Shown here: piece by piece, positions 33,335 to 42,548 of the stretch | Layout of the letters: each line of letters begins with the position of its first letter | Position numbering within the stretch: position 1 is the first letter of the stretch | Assembly: GCA_017938245.1 (NCBI GenBank) | Contig: JAGBBX010000005.1 | Location: 1-52,228 of the forward strand | Reading direction: 5' to 3' | Length of the DNA: 52,228 bases | From: Bacteroidaceae bacterium | Lineage (GTDB): Bacteria; Bacteroidota; Bacteroidia; Bacteroidales; Bacteroidaceae | Program-made: the position numbers and the translations under genes | The notes under the pieces: model-generated | What the model was told of the DNA's origin: nothing | Seen by the model: only the letters and a program-made list of their open reading frames with translations | Databases searched by the model: none

Positions 33335-33814
33335 ATGAATACAAATATAGACATAAATCAACCAAACTCCAAATTTAGTGATATGTCAATCGCACCTATG
33401 CACACCGTCGAGCACATACTTAACCAAACGATGGTAAGAATGTTCGGCTGCGAGAGAAGCCGCAACGCACATATCGAGCGAAAGAAAAGTAAGTGCGACT
33501 ACCTGCTTACCACCGCACCAAGTGAGGAACAGATAACAGCTATTGAGACGCAGGTAAACAGCGTGATAGCACAGAATCTGCCGGTGACAATAGAGTACTG
33601 CAACCGCGGCAGTGTTCCACAAGGCGTTGACCTCGGCAAACTTCCCCAGGACGCAAGCGACACACTGCGCATAGTGCGCATAGGCGACTACGACACCTGC
33701 GCCTGTATAGGAACCCACGTAGCAAACACCAATGAAATAGGTACATTCAAAATCATAAGTCACACGTGGGAAAATGGTACTCTGCGCCTGCGTTTCAAAC
33801 TTATAAAAGAGTAA
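33335..33814 (+). CDS. AlaX-like tRNA-editing domain protein
   Basis: A 159-residue protein. HTVEH (HxxxH) near residue 23 and CIGTH (CxxxH) near residue 127 form the zinc site of the second additional domain of alanyl/threonyl-tRNA synthetases and free-standing AlaX editing enzymes; ERKKSKCDY and LRIVRIGDYDTCACIGTHV support this. It probably deacylates mischarged tRNA. The first about 16 residues (MNTNIDINQPNSKFSD) may be altered by the nearby integration, and ATG 33383 is an alternative start. GC rises sharply here compared with the island, marking return to the chromosome. Confidence 0.75.
   Translation: MNTNIDINQPNSKFSDMSIAPMHTVEHILNQTMVRMFGCERSRNAHIERKKSKCDYLLTTAPSEEQITAIETQVNSVIAQNLPVTIEYCNRGSVPQGVDLGKLPQDASDTLRIVRIGDYDTCACIGTHVANTNEIGTFKIISHTWENGTLRLRFKLIKE
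33342..33373 (-). promoter_or_regulatory. Promoter of the serine recombinase
   Basis: Minus strand TTTG (33373-33370), 20 bases, TATATTTG (33349-33342). It lies inside the first codons of the rightward AlaX-like gene. That gene's own -7 box, TATATTTG at 33311-33318, lies in the recombinase leader, so the two promoters overlap back to back. Confidence 0.75.
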
Positions 33815-33825
33815 TTTCGCTATTA

Positions 33826-33863
33826 AGAAGCTGTTTAATTCGGGATTATTTGAGAGATATTTT
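33826..33863. repeat. Partial relative of the 7812-8006 element
   Basis: AGAAGCTGTTTAATTCGGGA then TTATTTGAGAGATATTTT mirrors the left end of the 195-base element (AGAATCTGTTT ... TTCGAGATTATTTGAG), including the preceding CTATT. No right-hand partner was found here. It lies upstream of the RNase Z gene. Confidence 0.5.
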
Positions 33864-33911
33864 AAAGTACATTTTCTTAGTTATATTGCCACAAGAGAAA
33901 AGAGACAAACA

Positions 33912-34829
33912 ATGGAACCATTTGAAGTACATATATTAGGATGCGGTTCGGCGCTACCCACCACCCGCCACAATGCCACCTCACAGATAGTACGTATATG
34001 CAACAAGCAGTTTATGATAGACTGTGGCGAGGGCACACAGCTTCAGATGCGACGCTCACACATACATTTCTCCTTTGTAAACCACATATTCATCTCGCAT
34101 CTTCACGGCGACCACTGCTTTGGACTCATTGGGTTAATATCCACATTCGGTCTCCTTGGACGTACAGCCCCACTGCATATATATGCCGACCCATTGTTGC
34201 AACGCCTTATGCAACCGCAACTCAATTTCTTTTGCAACGGTCTGAAATATCCGCTTCATTTCCATAACATTGACGCAACAAAGCAGGCTGTAATATACGA
34301 GGACAAAAGCATAACAGTAGAGACAATCCCACTGCAACACCGTATTCCCTGCTGTGGTTTTTTGTTCAAGGAAAAGCCCAAGAAACGCCATCTGATAGCC
34401 TCGATGATAGAGTATTACAATATCCCCAATCATCTGCGTGCGGGCATTAAGGAGGGTAACGACTACACTACCGCCGATGGGACAATCATTCCCAACAGCA
34501 GGCTGACGACCGATGCCGCCCCCTCGCGCAGCTATGCTTTTTGCAGCGACACACTTCCCTGCCCCGGTATAGTGGAACAGATAAAAGAAGTAGACCTTCT
34601 CTATCACGAAGCCACCTTTGCCGAGGCCGAAGAGTCTCGTGCCAAAGAGACCTTTCACAGCACAGCACGACAAGCTGCACAAATTGCCAAAGCGGCAAAT
34701 GTCAAACAGCTTGTAATTGGACATTTCTCATCGCGCTACAAAGATGACGAGCCATTGCTAAAGGAAGCAAAAGAGGTATTTCCTGCTACATCACTTGCTG
34801 ACGAAGAGAATATCTTTCATATCCGATGA
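33912..34829 (+). CDS. rnz: Ribonuclease Z
   Basis: A 305-residue metallo-beta-lactamase-fold endonuclease that matures tRNA 3' ends. The zinc motif HLHGDH is at residues 63-68, preceded by GCGSALPTTRHNATSQ, which is typical of bacterial RNase Z (ElaC). The second His near PLQHRIPCCGFLF, the Asp in FCSDT and the final VIGHFSSRY complete the set. Length is standard. It is monocistronic. Confidence 0.96.
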   Translation: MEPFEVHILGCGSALPTTRHNATSQIVRICNKQFMIDCGEGTQLQMRRSHIHFSFVNHIFISHLHGDHCFGLIGLISTFGLLGRTAPLHIYADPLLQRLMQPQLNFFCNGLKYPLHFHNIDATKQAVIYEDKSITVETIPLQHRIPCCGFLFKEKPKKRHLIASMIEYYNIPNHLRAGIKEGNDYTTADGTIIPNSRLTTDAAPSRSYAFCSDTLPCPGIVEQIKEVDLLYHEATFAEAEESRAKETFHSTARQAAQIAKAANVKQLVIGHFSSRYKDDEPLLKEAKEVFPATSLADEENIFHIR

Positions 34830-34931
34830 CAAAATACAGGCATCCAGAGAAATCGCACAGATTCCTTTAAACCTTTGAGAAAAAAGAGAGTCAAATATTA
34901 GTGTATTACTGCAACGAGTATTTATTCTACA

Positions 34932-35492
34932 ATGTCAATAGTAGCAAACACATACGATGAGAAAGAGCTTATTCAGGCCCTGCAGGACAACGTCCGCAGG
35001 GATGCAGCTTTTGCCATCCTTGTCAAGCTATACAGCGAGCAACTCTATTGGCAAATACGTCGTATGGTACTAAACCACGACGACAGCGACGACATTCTAC
35101 AGAACACCTTTATAAAAGTATTAAACAGCATACACAATTTCAGAGGTGACTCGCAACTATCTACCTGGCTACATCGTATTGCAATAAACGAGACATTAAC
35201 ATTCCTTAATCATAAACAAGCCGAGACCGTTTCTCTCGACAGCGAAGAGGGTGTAATAGCCGAACTGTTAGAGGGCGATTCACTTTTCAACGGCAGTCAC
35301 GCCGATGCCCTCCTCCAAGAGGCAATAGCTAAATTACCCCAAAAACAGCGCCTCATTTTTAATATGAAATATTACGACGATATGAAGTACGAACAGATTT
35401 CCGAGATTTTAGGAACAAGCGTAGGCGCCTTAAAAGCCTCGTACCACATAGCCGTAAAAAAAATAGAGAACCACCTTTTAGAGAACGATTAA
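34932..35492 (+). CDS. ECF-type RNA polymerase sigma factor
   Basis: A 186-residue sigma factor. Region 2 (about 20-90) has LYWQIRRMVLNHDDSDDILQ and NTFIKVLNSIHNFRGDSQLS-TWLHRIAINE. Region 4 (about 130-180) has LPQKQRLIFNMKYYDDMKYEQ and ISEILGTSVGALKASYH for -35-type recognition. It heads a three-gene unit with a membrane protein in the anti-sigma position and a periplasmic helical protein. By analogy with such modules it probably controls an envelope response. Confidence 0.93.
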   Translation: MSIVANTYDEKELIQALQDNVRRDAAFAILVKLYSEQLYWQIRRMVLNHDDSDDILQNTFIKVLNSIHNFRGDSQLSTWLHRIAINETLTFLNHKQAETVSLDSEEGVIAELLEGDSLFNGSHADALLQEAIAKLPQKQRLIFNMKYYDDMKYEQISEILGTSVGALKASYHIAVKKIENHLLEND

Positions 35493-35536
35493 ACCTTTAT
35501 AATTTTAAAGAGTCAAAATAACGTAACAGAATAAGT

Positions 35537-35929
35537 ATGAAGATAGAAGAAAGAAAAGCAGAGCAAAAATGGGAGCTTACGGCAAAAGCAGGTAAGAACC
35601 CGTTTAGCACCCCCGACGGTTATTTCGACAGCCTGCCCGACAGGTTGCTTGCCCGTCTGCATCCTACTGCAGCTTCAACACATACAGTCCACAGTTCCAA
35701 GATACGTACAATAGATACCATCAGAAGCGGTTGGGGATATGCAGCGGCAATGGTGCTGCTGTTTACAATAGGCGGATACCTCTTTTATAACGACAGTTCA
35801 ACTGTTGAGAGCCGATATGCCAACGTCGAGGAGTATAGTAACGACTTTTTCGACGACCTATACTACAACCTCGACATCGACGACTATACCATATACAACT
35901 ATCTTGCAAGCAGTAATACCGATTTCTAA
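35537..35929 (+). CDS. Small membrane protein in anti-sigma position
   Basis: A 130-residue protein with one membrane helix (GYAAAMVLLFTIGGYLFY, about 72-89). The cytoplasmic N-terminus has KNPFSTPDGYFDSLPDRLLARL, a motif common to small Bacteroidetes proteins encoded right after ECF sigma factors. The outer C-terminus is acidic and Asp/Tyr-rich (DDLYYNLDIDDYTIYNYL). It is 44 bases after the sigma gene. A role as anti-sigma factor is inferred from position and topology, since no ZAS motif is seen. Confidence 0.75.
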   Translation: MKIEERKAEQKWELTAKAGKNPFSTPDGYFDSLPDRLLARLHPTAASTHTVHSSKIRTIDTIRSGWGYAAAMVLLFTIGGYLFYNDSSTVESRYANVEEYSNDFFDDLYYNLDIDDYTIYNYLASSNTDF

Positions 35930-35941
35930 AAACATACAGCA

Positions 35942-36427
35942 ATGAAAAAAACTATAATATTTATAATCACACTATTTGCCTTTTCCGCAACCTTCTTTGC
36001 GCAAGAGCAAAATAAAAAAGAGGACAAAAAAAAGCGTTTCTCACTTGAAGAGTTCCAGAACCGTCAGCGCGAGTTTATTACCAAGCACGCTCGTCTGACC
36101 CCCGAAGAGGCCGAAGCATTCTTCCCCATATTTTTCGAGCTTCAGAAAAAGAAGTGGCTCATAAATAAAGAGGCACGCAACAAAGTCGAGAGCAAATATG
36201 GTAAAGAACACAGCGAAGAGAAGTGTCTCTTAATTGTAAACGAATTTGCAGACGCCAAAATAAAGATTGCCGAATTAGAGAAAGAGTACATCGAGAAGTA
36301 CCTAAAGGCCATATCGGCAAAAAAATTATTAGGTATACAGCGGGCCGAAGACAATTTCCAGAAAGATATGTTAAGACGTATGTGGGATAGAGGACGTAAG
36401 AATCCCCGCAACCAACATAAAAAATAG
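35942..36427 (+). CDS. Spy/CpxP-like periplasmic helical protein
   Basis: A 161-residue exported protein with a signal peptide (MKKTIIFIITLFAFSATFFA then Q). The mature part is almost wholly charged helix, with LTPEEAEAFFPIFFELQKKK resembling LTxxQ/EE segments of the Spy/CpxP/periplasmic chaperone group. It starts 12 bases after the membrane protein. Together with the ECF sigma gene this looks like an envelope-stress module in which the periplasmic protein senses or buffers misfolded protein. Function is by analogy only. Confidence 0.75.
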   Translation: MKKTIIFIITLFAFSATFFAQEQNKKEDKKKRFSLEEFQNRQREFITKHARLTPEEAEAFFPIFFELQKKKWLINKEARNKVESKYGKEHSEEKCLLIVNEFADAKIKIAELEKEYIEKYLKAISAKKLLGIQRAEDNFQKDMLRRMWDRGRKNPRNQHKK

Positions 36428-36463
36428 AATCTGATATTAGAAATACATTTCAAAAATACAATA

Positions 36464-36499
36464 ATTGTCTCACAATAGTAAATTCTATTGTGGGACAAT
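36464..36499. terminator. Terminator of the ECF unit
   Basis: ATTGTCTCACAATAG pairs with CTATTGTGGGACAAT (one GT wobble), with a short loop, followed by ATTTATATTA. It ends the sigma-factor operon. Confidence 0.75.
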
Positions 36500-36555
36500 A
36501 TTTATATTACCTAAAATGTTAACTTTCAAAGCTTCATTAGTATATATCCATTATA

Positions 36556-36742
36556 CATTTGCACATATACAGAATAGTTAATATCTTTGCAAAAAATATA
36601 GCCACATAACAACACTAAACAACACTCATAATAAGAGAAAAAACACCCACAATTACGCATCTAAACAATACAGATAAAAAGACAACAAAATCTAAAATTT
36701 CGATTCAATAAAGAAAAATCCTCGCGAAGAGGACTATTCTTT
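36556..36742 (+). promoter_or_regulatory. Promoter and structured leader of the BspA-like gene
   Basis: TTTG (36556-36559), 20 bases, TATCTTTG (36580-36587): full consensus. The leader is about 230 bases and holds a hairpin at 36710-36742 (AAAGAA, TCCTC / GAGGA, TTCTTT). No other gene is seen in this 396-base gap. Confidence 0.75.
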
Positions 36743-36823
36743 AATTATATCATTTGCTTATTAGAGCAATGAAGACAGTGTGATATCATATATTACCCAT
36801 AGACACATAATAAAACAATAAAT

Positions 36824-38350
36824 ATGAAGAAACTATTATTAGCAATTATGCTAACCCTATTTACCATTTCAGGGTTACAGGCAGAGGTTTATGATGGTAC
36901 CGTTGACAAAAAAATAGATTGGAGCGTCGACACCGAGACCGGTATACTCAAATTCAGTTCCACCGGTAACAATAATAATATTCCCAATGTAGAGCCGGAC
37001 ACCCATTGGAAAAAACACAAAGAGCACATTACAACCGTAATTTTAGGCGACGGAATAACAAAAGTAGAAGCAGGAGCCTTGAACGGTCTCAACATTGTAT
37101 CTATTGTTATCTTCGACAACAACAAAGGCACAGGTAACACCAGTGGTATACCCGAGATAGATAGTGATAATTTCACAGACACCGACGTCGATAACATCAC
37201 AATCGTTGTTCCCGAAGATGCCAGCGATAGTGACCTTGATAAATTGGCCGGCAGTCTTGGTGGAGAAAGCGGTTCTATCACCGACAAAGTAGTAACAGGC
37301 GACCCCGACAACATCACTATTGCCAAGTGCGGTGAAAGACTCAATTATATGTTATCTGATAACAACCTGAAAATAACCGGTAACGGCGAAATGTACAACT
37401 ATACCGAGTCGACTGCTGCACCCTGGGGCACAACAGTTCAAACTATCGAAATTGGCAACCAGGTCACATCCATTGGCAGTTACGCATTCAAGGGATGTAC
37501 CCCATTGCAAGCTATTGAGTTAAGCAGTGCTATTGTTAACATTGGCGACAACGCATTCAGCGGATGCACAGCACTCACAACCGTAACCCTTAACAGTAAC
37601 GCTAAAATAGGCACAGATGCCATACCTTCGACAGCAACAACACATTTCATACTGAACGATAAGCAGCAGTTACTTCTAAACAACAACAGCTACAACCAAG
37701 TGAGCTACGTGCGCACCTATAACAACACTAACTGGCAGGCGCTATATCTCCCCTATGAGATAAACTACCTGGATTGGAGCGAGAACTTCGACGTTGCACG
37801 AATAAACAATTTACACCAATACGACGATAACGAAGACGGCAATATCGACAGAACAACAATTGAAATCATATATCTTAAGAGCGGCTCACTAAAAGCAAAC
37901 ACGCCCTATTTCATCAAGGCAAAATCAGCAGGTACTATAACACTCACTGTTAGTGACAAGACAGTCACTCCCATTGATGCTAAAAATGTATCGTGTGCAT
38001 CTACTACCCACGAATACACTTTTGTAGGAACATATCAAGGCGTCTCGGGCGAAGAGATGATGAACAATAACTACTATGGAATGAGCGGCGGTTCACTAAT
38101 CTCGACTACAAACCCCGAATACGGACTAACCGCAATGCGTTGGTATCTGAAGATTGATAGTAAAGATGATGCACAATTCATTCGCCCAAACAGAATAAAA
38201 ATACAAGAAATTGGTGGAACAACCGATATTCAAGATATTACAAGCAATGAGAAGAAGCACGACACATACTACGACCTAAGCGGTCGCCCGGTCGAGAACC
38301 CTACACGCGGTATTTATATACTAAACAACAGGAAAGTATTTATAAAATAA
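36824..38350 (+). CDS. Secreted BspA-like leucine-rich-repeat protein
   Basis: A 508-residue exported protein with a signal peptide (cleaved near SGLQA-20). At about residues 205-265 it has two or three LRR_5/BspA-type repeats (VTSIGSYAFKGCTPLQAIEL, IVNIGDNAFSGCTALTTVTL). A beta-rich region follows (LPYEINYLDW). The C-terminal end YYDLSGRPVENPTRGIYILN plus NRKVFIK matches a recurrent tail of secreted Bacteroidales proteins. Such proteins often mediate adhesion; here surface location and ligand are inferred. It is followed by a 53-residue gene typical of this setting. Confidence 0.82.
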   Translation: MKKLLLAIMLTLFTISGLQAEVYDGTVDKKIDWSVDTETGILKFSSTGNNNNIPNVEPDTHWKKHKEHITTVILGDGITKVEAGALNGLNIVSIVIFDNNKGTGNTSGIPEIDSDNFTDTDVDNITIVVPEDASDSDLDKLAGSLGGESGSITDKVVTGDPDNITIAKCGERLNYMLSDNNLKITGNGEMYNYTESTAAPWGTTVQTIEIGNQVTSIGSYAFKGCTPLQAIELSSAIVNIGDNAFSGCTALTTVTLNSNAKIGTDAIPSTATTHFILNDKQQLLLNNNSYNQVSYVRTYNNTNWQALYLPYEINYLDWSENFDVARINNLHQYDDNEDGNIDRTTIEIIYLKSGSLKANTPYFIKAKSAGTITLTVSDKTVTPIDAKNVSCASTTHEYTFVGTYQGVSGEEMMNNNYYGMSGGSLISTTNPEYGLTAMRWYLKIDSKDDAQFIRPNRIKIQEIGGTTDIQDITSNEKKHDTYYDLSGRPVENPTRGIYILNNRKVFIK

Positions 38351-38419
38351 GCAATTTTATAAGTTATTTTATAATAGTCAGGCTAACGATTAGAAATATC
38401 CACGACAAAAAACCATAAT

Positions 38420-38581
38420 ATGAAAAAGATATATATTGCACCCCAAATATACAGTATAGAATTAGACACCACGTCTATAATAGCTTCGTCAAGCGAATCA
38501 GATGAGATTGTTATCGGCCCCGGCAGCGGCCCATACGACTCAAAACGCGTAATAAACGACTGGGATATGATTTGGAAATAA
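38420..38581 (+). CDS. Small conserved-type peptide, MKK-YIAPQ family
   Basis: A 53-residue peptide, MKKIYIAPQIYSIELDTTSI then IASSSESDEIVIG, ending WDMIWK. Short proteins starting MKKxYxxPxxxxxxLxTxxxIA are frequent in Bacteroidales, often beside secreted or BspA-like genes, and have no known function. There is no classical signal peptide. It lies 69 bases downstream of the BspA-like gene and just before a strong terminator, so it is the last gene of that transcript. Confidence 0.7.
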   Translation: MKKIYIAPQIYSIELDTTSIIASSSESDEIVIGPGSGPYDSKRVINDWDMIWK

Positions 38582-38591
38582 ACCATCCGAT

Positions 38592-38635
38592 TATATATTT
38601 AGAGCCGACCTTGCGGGGTCGGCTCTAAATATATA
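38592..38635. terminator. Strong bidirectional terminator
   Basis: Perfect 19-base stem (TATATATTTAGAGCCGACC and its complement) with a 6-base loop after the 53-residue gene. Confidence 0.92.
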
Positions 38636-38637
38636 AT

Positions 38638-38694
38638 ATTACTGTCCGATAATAATAGAATAATCCCCAAAAGTGCTATTGACGAAGCCTAAAT
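38638..38694. repeat. 57-base dispersed repeat, copy 1
   Basis: Begins ATTACTGTCCGATAATAATA and contains GCTATTGACGAAGCC. It matches 52016-52072 at about 52 of 57 positions. The rest of this 220-base gap up to mazG has no gene. Confidence 0.8.
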
Positions 38695-38855
38695 GGGAGA
38701 CTGAAAAAGTTTTACCGGACGCCAATAAATCTATAATATTGAATCTTATTTATACAATAACTTCGGTAACTTTTCCACTGGCATCGGGAGAGTTATGAGG
38801 TACTATTCCATTCGGTACAAATTTAACAAAACCTATTAGAATATTTCAAACAATT

Positions 38856-39662
38856 TCAATGGTTTTTAGCATCTGCTTCTCTTTCGAGTCTCTTAGCCTC
38901 GTTCCACAGCTCGTCCATCTGTTCAAGCGTCATATCTTTAAGGTTACGACCCTGCTTTATCGAGTGTTCCTCGACATAATTGAATCGGTTGCGGAATTTT
39001 TTATTTGTCTGTTCAAGAGCATTATCGGGGTTAATATCATAGAAACGAGCAATATTAACAAGGCTGAAGATGAAATCTCCAAACTCCTTCTCCATATTCA
39101 CCTTATCGCCTTTGTCAAGCTCGGCTTTCAGTTCGTCAATCTCTTCGTGTACCTTCTCCCACACCTGCTCGCGGCGGTCCCAATCGAATCCCACATTAGC
39201 CGCCTTCTCCTGCATACGATAGGCCTTTATGAGCGACGGCATCGAGGCGGGTACTCCGCTGAGTATGCTTTTGTTAGCACCCTTCTCACTCATCTTCAAC
39301 TGCTCCCAATTTTTGCACACCTCACCTGCTGTCTCGGCCTTAGTGGTGCCAAATACGTGCGGATGACGATAGATTAGTTTATCGCACAAACGGTCGCACA
39401 CATCTTTCATATCGAACTGCTGTTTCTCGCTTGCAATCTTGGCATAGAAAGCAACGTGCAACAAAACATCGCCAAGCTCCTTGCATATATTCTGCGTATC
39501 ATCGTTCACAAGCGCATCGGAGAGTTCAAAAACCTCCTCTATACTATTTGGGCGCAAGCTCTCGTTTGTCTGTTTGCGGTCCCAGGGACATTTCTCACGC
39601 AGTTCATCAAGAACATCAAGAAAACGGCCAAAAGCCTCCATCATTTCCTCTCTACTATGCAT
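38856..39662 (-). CDS. mazG: Nucleoside triphosphate pyrophosphohydrolase MazG
   Basis: A 268-residue all-alpha NTP pyrophosphohydrolase from ATG 39662 (the frame opens 13 codons earlier). It has tandem MazG domains: the first with CPWDRKQTNESLRPN, IEEVFEL and KELGDVLLHVAFYAKIA (EExxE and ExxD metal motifs), the second with EEIDELKAELD and EKEFGDFIFSLVNIARF. It clears non-canonical or excess NTPs. It is divergent from valS. Confidence 0.95.
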   Translation of the reverse strand: MHSREEMMEAFGRFLDVLDELREKCPWDRKQTNESLRPNSIEEVFELSDALVNDDTQNICKELGDVLLHVAFYAKIASEKQQFDMKDVCDRLCDKLIYRHPHVFGTTKAETAGEVCKNWEQLKMSEKGANKSILSGVPASMPSLIKAYRMQEKAANVGFDWDRREQVWEKVHEEIDELKAELDKGDKVNMEKEFGDFIFSLVNIARFYDINPDNALEQTNKKFRNRFNYVEEHSIKQGRNLKDMTLEQMDELWNEAKRLEREADAKNH

Positions 39663-39791
39663 ATTTTCGTTAATTTTATTCCTTTTACACTTATTAAACA
39701 ATTATTTTGTCGCACAAAGTTAATTATTTTAATAATTATAACTAACTTCGCAGGTTGTAATTTTGAATAATAATAAAAATACTATAATACT

Positions 39792-42542
39792 ATGAGTTTA
39801 GCAACCAACTACATTCCCGCCGAGGTAGAAGAAAAATGGTACAAATATTGGATGGACAACAAACTGTTCCACTCCGAGCCCGATGAGAGAGAACCCTATA
39901 CAATAGTAATTCCTCCTCCCAACGTAACAGGAGTATTGCATATGGGCCATATGCTCAACAACACCATACAGGATATTCTTGTGCGCCACGCACGTATGAC
40001 AGGCAAGAACGCCTGCTGGGTACCGGGTACCGACCACGCTTCAATCGCCACCGAGGCAAAAGTAGTGAAAAAACTTGCCGAGCAGGGCATTAAGAAGAGC
40101 GACCTCACACGCGAGGAGTTCCTTAAACACGCTTGGGAGTGGACCGACGAGCACGGAGGCATCATCCTCAAACAGTTGCGCAAATTGGGTGCATCGTGCG
40201 ATTGGGACCGCACCGCATTCACAATGGACGAGACACGCAGCCGCAGCGTAATAAAAGTATTCTGCGACCTCTATAACAAAGGTCTCATCTATCGTGGCCT
40301 GCGTATGGTAAACTGGGACCCCAAGGCACAGACAGCACTCAGCAACGAAGAGGTAATATATAAGGAAGAGAACAGCAAACTCTACTACCTGCGCTATTTT
40401 GTAGACGAAGCAGCAGGCAGCACCGACGGAGAGGAGCCCAACGCAGTAACCCTCGCACCTACCGACCCATTTGACGCTGCCGTAAAGCACCAAATACTGC
40501 ACCGCACTGCCGACGGACGTCGCTACGCAGTTGTTGCCACCACTCGTCCCGAGACCATTATGGGCGATACAGCAATGTGCATCAACCCCAAAGACCCCAA
40601 GAACAGCTGGCTCAAAGGCAAGCGCGTAATTGTTCCCCTTGTAGGACGCAGCATCCCCGTAGTGGAAGACCGCTACGTAGAGATTGAGTTCGGAACAGGC
40701 TGTCTAAAGGTAACCCCCGCCCACGACACCAACGACTATATGCTGGGTAAGAAGCACAACCTCGACACAATCGACATTTTCAATCCCGATGCTACACTGA
40801 GCGAGGCAGCAGGAATGTACGTTGGAATGGACCGTATGGAGGTGCGCAAGCAGATAGTAAAAGACCTCGAGGCAGCAGGACTTTTGGAAAAGGTAGAGGA
40901 GTACGTCAACAAGGTAGGTTACAGCGAGCGTAATGCCGACACCGCAGTAGAGCCCCGACTCTGTATGCAGTGGTTCCTCAGTATGCAGCACTTTGCCGAC
41001 ATCGCCCTCCCTCCCGTACTTAACGACCAACTGAAATTCTACCCCACAAAATACAAGACAACATACAAAAACTGGCTCGAGAACATACAGGATTGGTGCA
41101 TCAGCCGCCAACTGTGGTGGGGACACCGCATACCCGCCTATTTCCTCCCCACAGCCGAGGGACAAGAGGAGCTCTTTGTGGTAGCCGAGAGTATCGACGA
41201 AGCTGTTGAGAAAGCAAGAGCAATAGCAGGCTACGAGACAATCACCGCCCGGCAGCTTACACAGGACGAGGACGCCCTCGACACCTGGTTCAGTTCGTGG
41301 TTGTGGCCCGTATCACTGTTCAACGGTATTCTCGACCCCGACAATAAGGAGATAAACTACTACTACCCCACCGCCGACCTTGTAACCGGCCCCGATATTA
41401 TCTTCTTCTGGGTAGCACGAATGATTATGGCAGGCTACGAGTACAAGGGAGATATGCCATTTAAGAATGTATATTTCACAGGTATCGTGCGCGACAAGCT
41501 GGGTCGTAAGATGAGTAAATCGCTTGGCAACAGCCCCGACCCCCTCGACCTTATTGCACGCTACGGCGCCGACGGAGTGCGTATGGGTATTATGCTCTCG
41601 GCACCTGCCGGAAACGATATTCTCTTCGACGAGAGCCTTTGCGAACAGGGACGTAACTTCTGCAACAAGATATGGAACGCCTTCCGCCTTGTCAACGGCT
41701 GGAACGTAAGCGACGAAATTGCGCAGCCCGAGAGTTCAAAGATTGCCATCGAGTGGTTCAACGAGGCACTTGCAAAATCGGCAGCCCTGCTCGAGGACCA
41801 GTTTAGCAAGTACCGCATCAGCGAAGCACTTATGAACCTCTACACCCTCTTCTGGGACGAATTCTCGGCGTGGTACCTCGAGATGATTAAGCCCGCATAC
41901 GGCTCACCCATCGACCGCACCACATACGAGGCAACACTATCGTTCTTCGACTCTCTAATGCGTCTGTTGCATCCATTTATGCCCTTCATTACCGAGGAAC
42001 TGTGGCAATCAATCAAAGAGCGCAAGGCAGGCGAGAGCCTTATGACACAGAACGTAACAGACCTCAACCGCCCCTGCAACGAAGAGCTGATAAGCCGCAT
42101 CGAGGCGCTAAAGGAGATTGTTGGTAACGTACGCTCAATACGTCAGCAGAAGAACCTCTCGCCCCGTGAGTCCCTTGCACTGCAAATTGTAGGCGAGTCA
42201 CACGTTACAGGCCTCGAGAGCGTACTAACAAAGATGGCAAACCTCTCATCAATAGAGAGCACCGCAACACCCGACGACACAGCAGTATCGTTCCGCATAA
42301 GCACCACCGAGTATGCAGTGCCTATGGGCAGCCTCATCGACAAAGATGCCGAGATAGCAAAGATGCGCGAAGAGCTTGCCTACCAAGAGAAATTCCTTAA
42401 GAGTGTCGAGGCAAAGCTTGGCAACCCCAACTTTGTAAGCAAGGCACCCGAGAAGATTATTGCCATCGAGCGCAAGAAACAGTCCGACGCCAAGGAGAAG
42501 ATTGCAATGCTCACCGAAAGCATAGAAAAACTCTCAAAGTAA
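39792..42542 (+). CDS. valS: Valyl-tRNA synthetase
   Basis: A 916-residue class I synthetase charging tRNA-Val. [12 protein letters not shown] holds the HIGH-type motif (HMGH) and [10 protein letters not shown] the KMSKS loop. The editing domain ([29 protein letters not shown]) and the C-terminal coiled-coil arm are present. [14 protein letters not shown] is typical ValRS sequence. Length is slightly longer than average. It is followed by a coiled-coil membrane protein gene six bases downstream. Confidence 0.98.
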   Translation: MSLATNYIPAEVEEKWYKYWMDNKLFHSEPDEREPYTIVIPPPNVTGVLHMGHMLNNTIQDILVRHARMTGKNACWVPGTDHASIATEAKVVKKLAEQGIKKSDLTREEFLKHAWEWTDEHGGIILKQLRKLGASCDWDRTAFTMDETRSRSVIKVFCDLYNKGLIYRGLRMVNWDPKAQTALSNEEVIYKEENSKLYYLRYFVDEAAGSTDGEEPNAVTLAPTDPFDAAVKHQILHRTADGRRYAVVATTRPETIMGDTAMCINPKDPKNSWLKGKRVIVPLVGRSIPVVEDRYVEIEFGTGCLKVTPAHDTNDYMLGKKHNLDTIDIFNPDATLSEAAGMYVGMDRMEVRKQIVKDLEAAGLLEKVEEYVNKVGYSERNADTAVEPRLCMQWFLSMQHFADIALPPVLNDQLKFYPTKYKTTYKNWLENIQDWCISRQLWWGHRIPAYFLPTAEGQEELFVVAESIDEAVEKARAIAGYETITARQLTQDEDALDTWFSSWLWPVSLFNGILDPDNKEINYYYPTADLVTGPDIIFFWVARMIMAGYEYKGDMPFKNVYFTGIVRDKLGRKMSKSLGNSPDPLDLIARYGADGVRMGIMLSAPAGNDILFDESLCEQGRNFCNKIWNAFRLVNGWNVSDEIAQPESSKIAIEWFNEALAKSAALLEDQFSKYRISEALMNLYTLFWDEFSAWYLEMIKPAYGSPIDRTTYEATLSFFDSLMRLLHPFMPFITEELWQSIKERKAGESLMTQNVTDLNRPCNEELISRIEALKEIVGNVRSIRQQKNLSPRESLALQIVGESHVTGLESVLTKMANLSSIESTATPDDTAVSFRISTTEYAVPMGSLIDKDAEIAKMREELAYQEKFLKSVEAKLGNPNFVSKAPEKIIAIERKKQSDAKEKIAMLTESIEKLSK

Positions 42543-42548
42543 AGTAAG

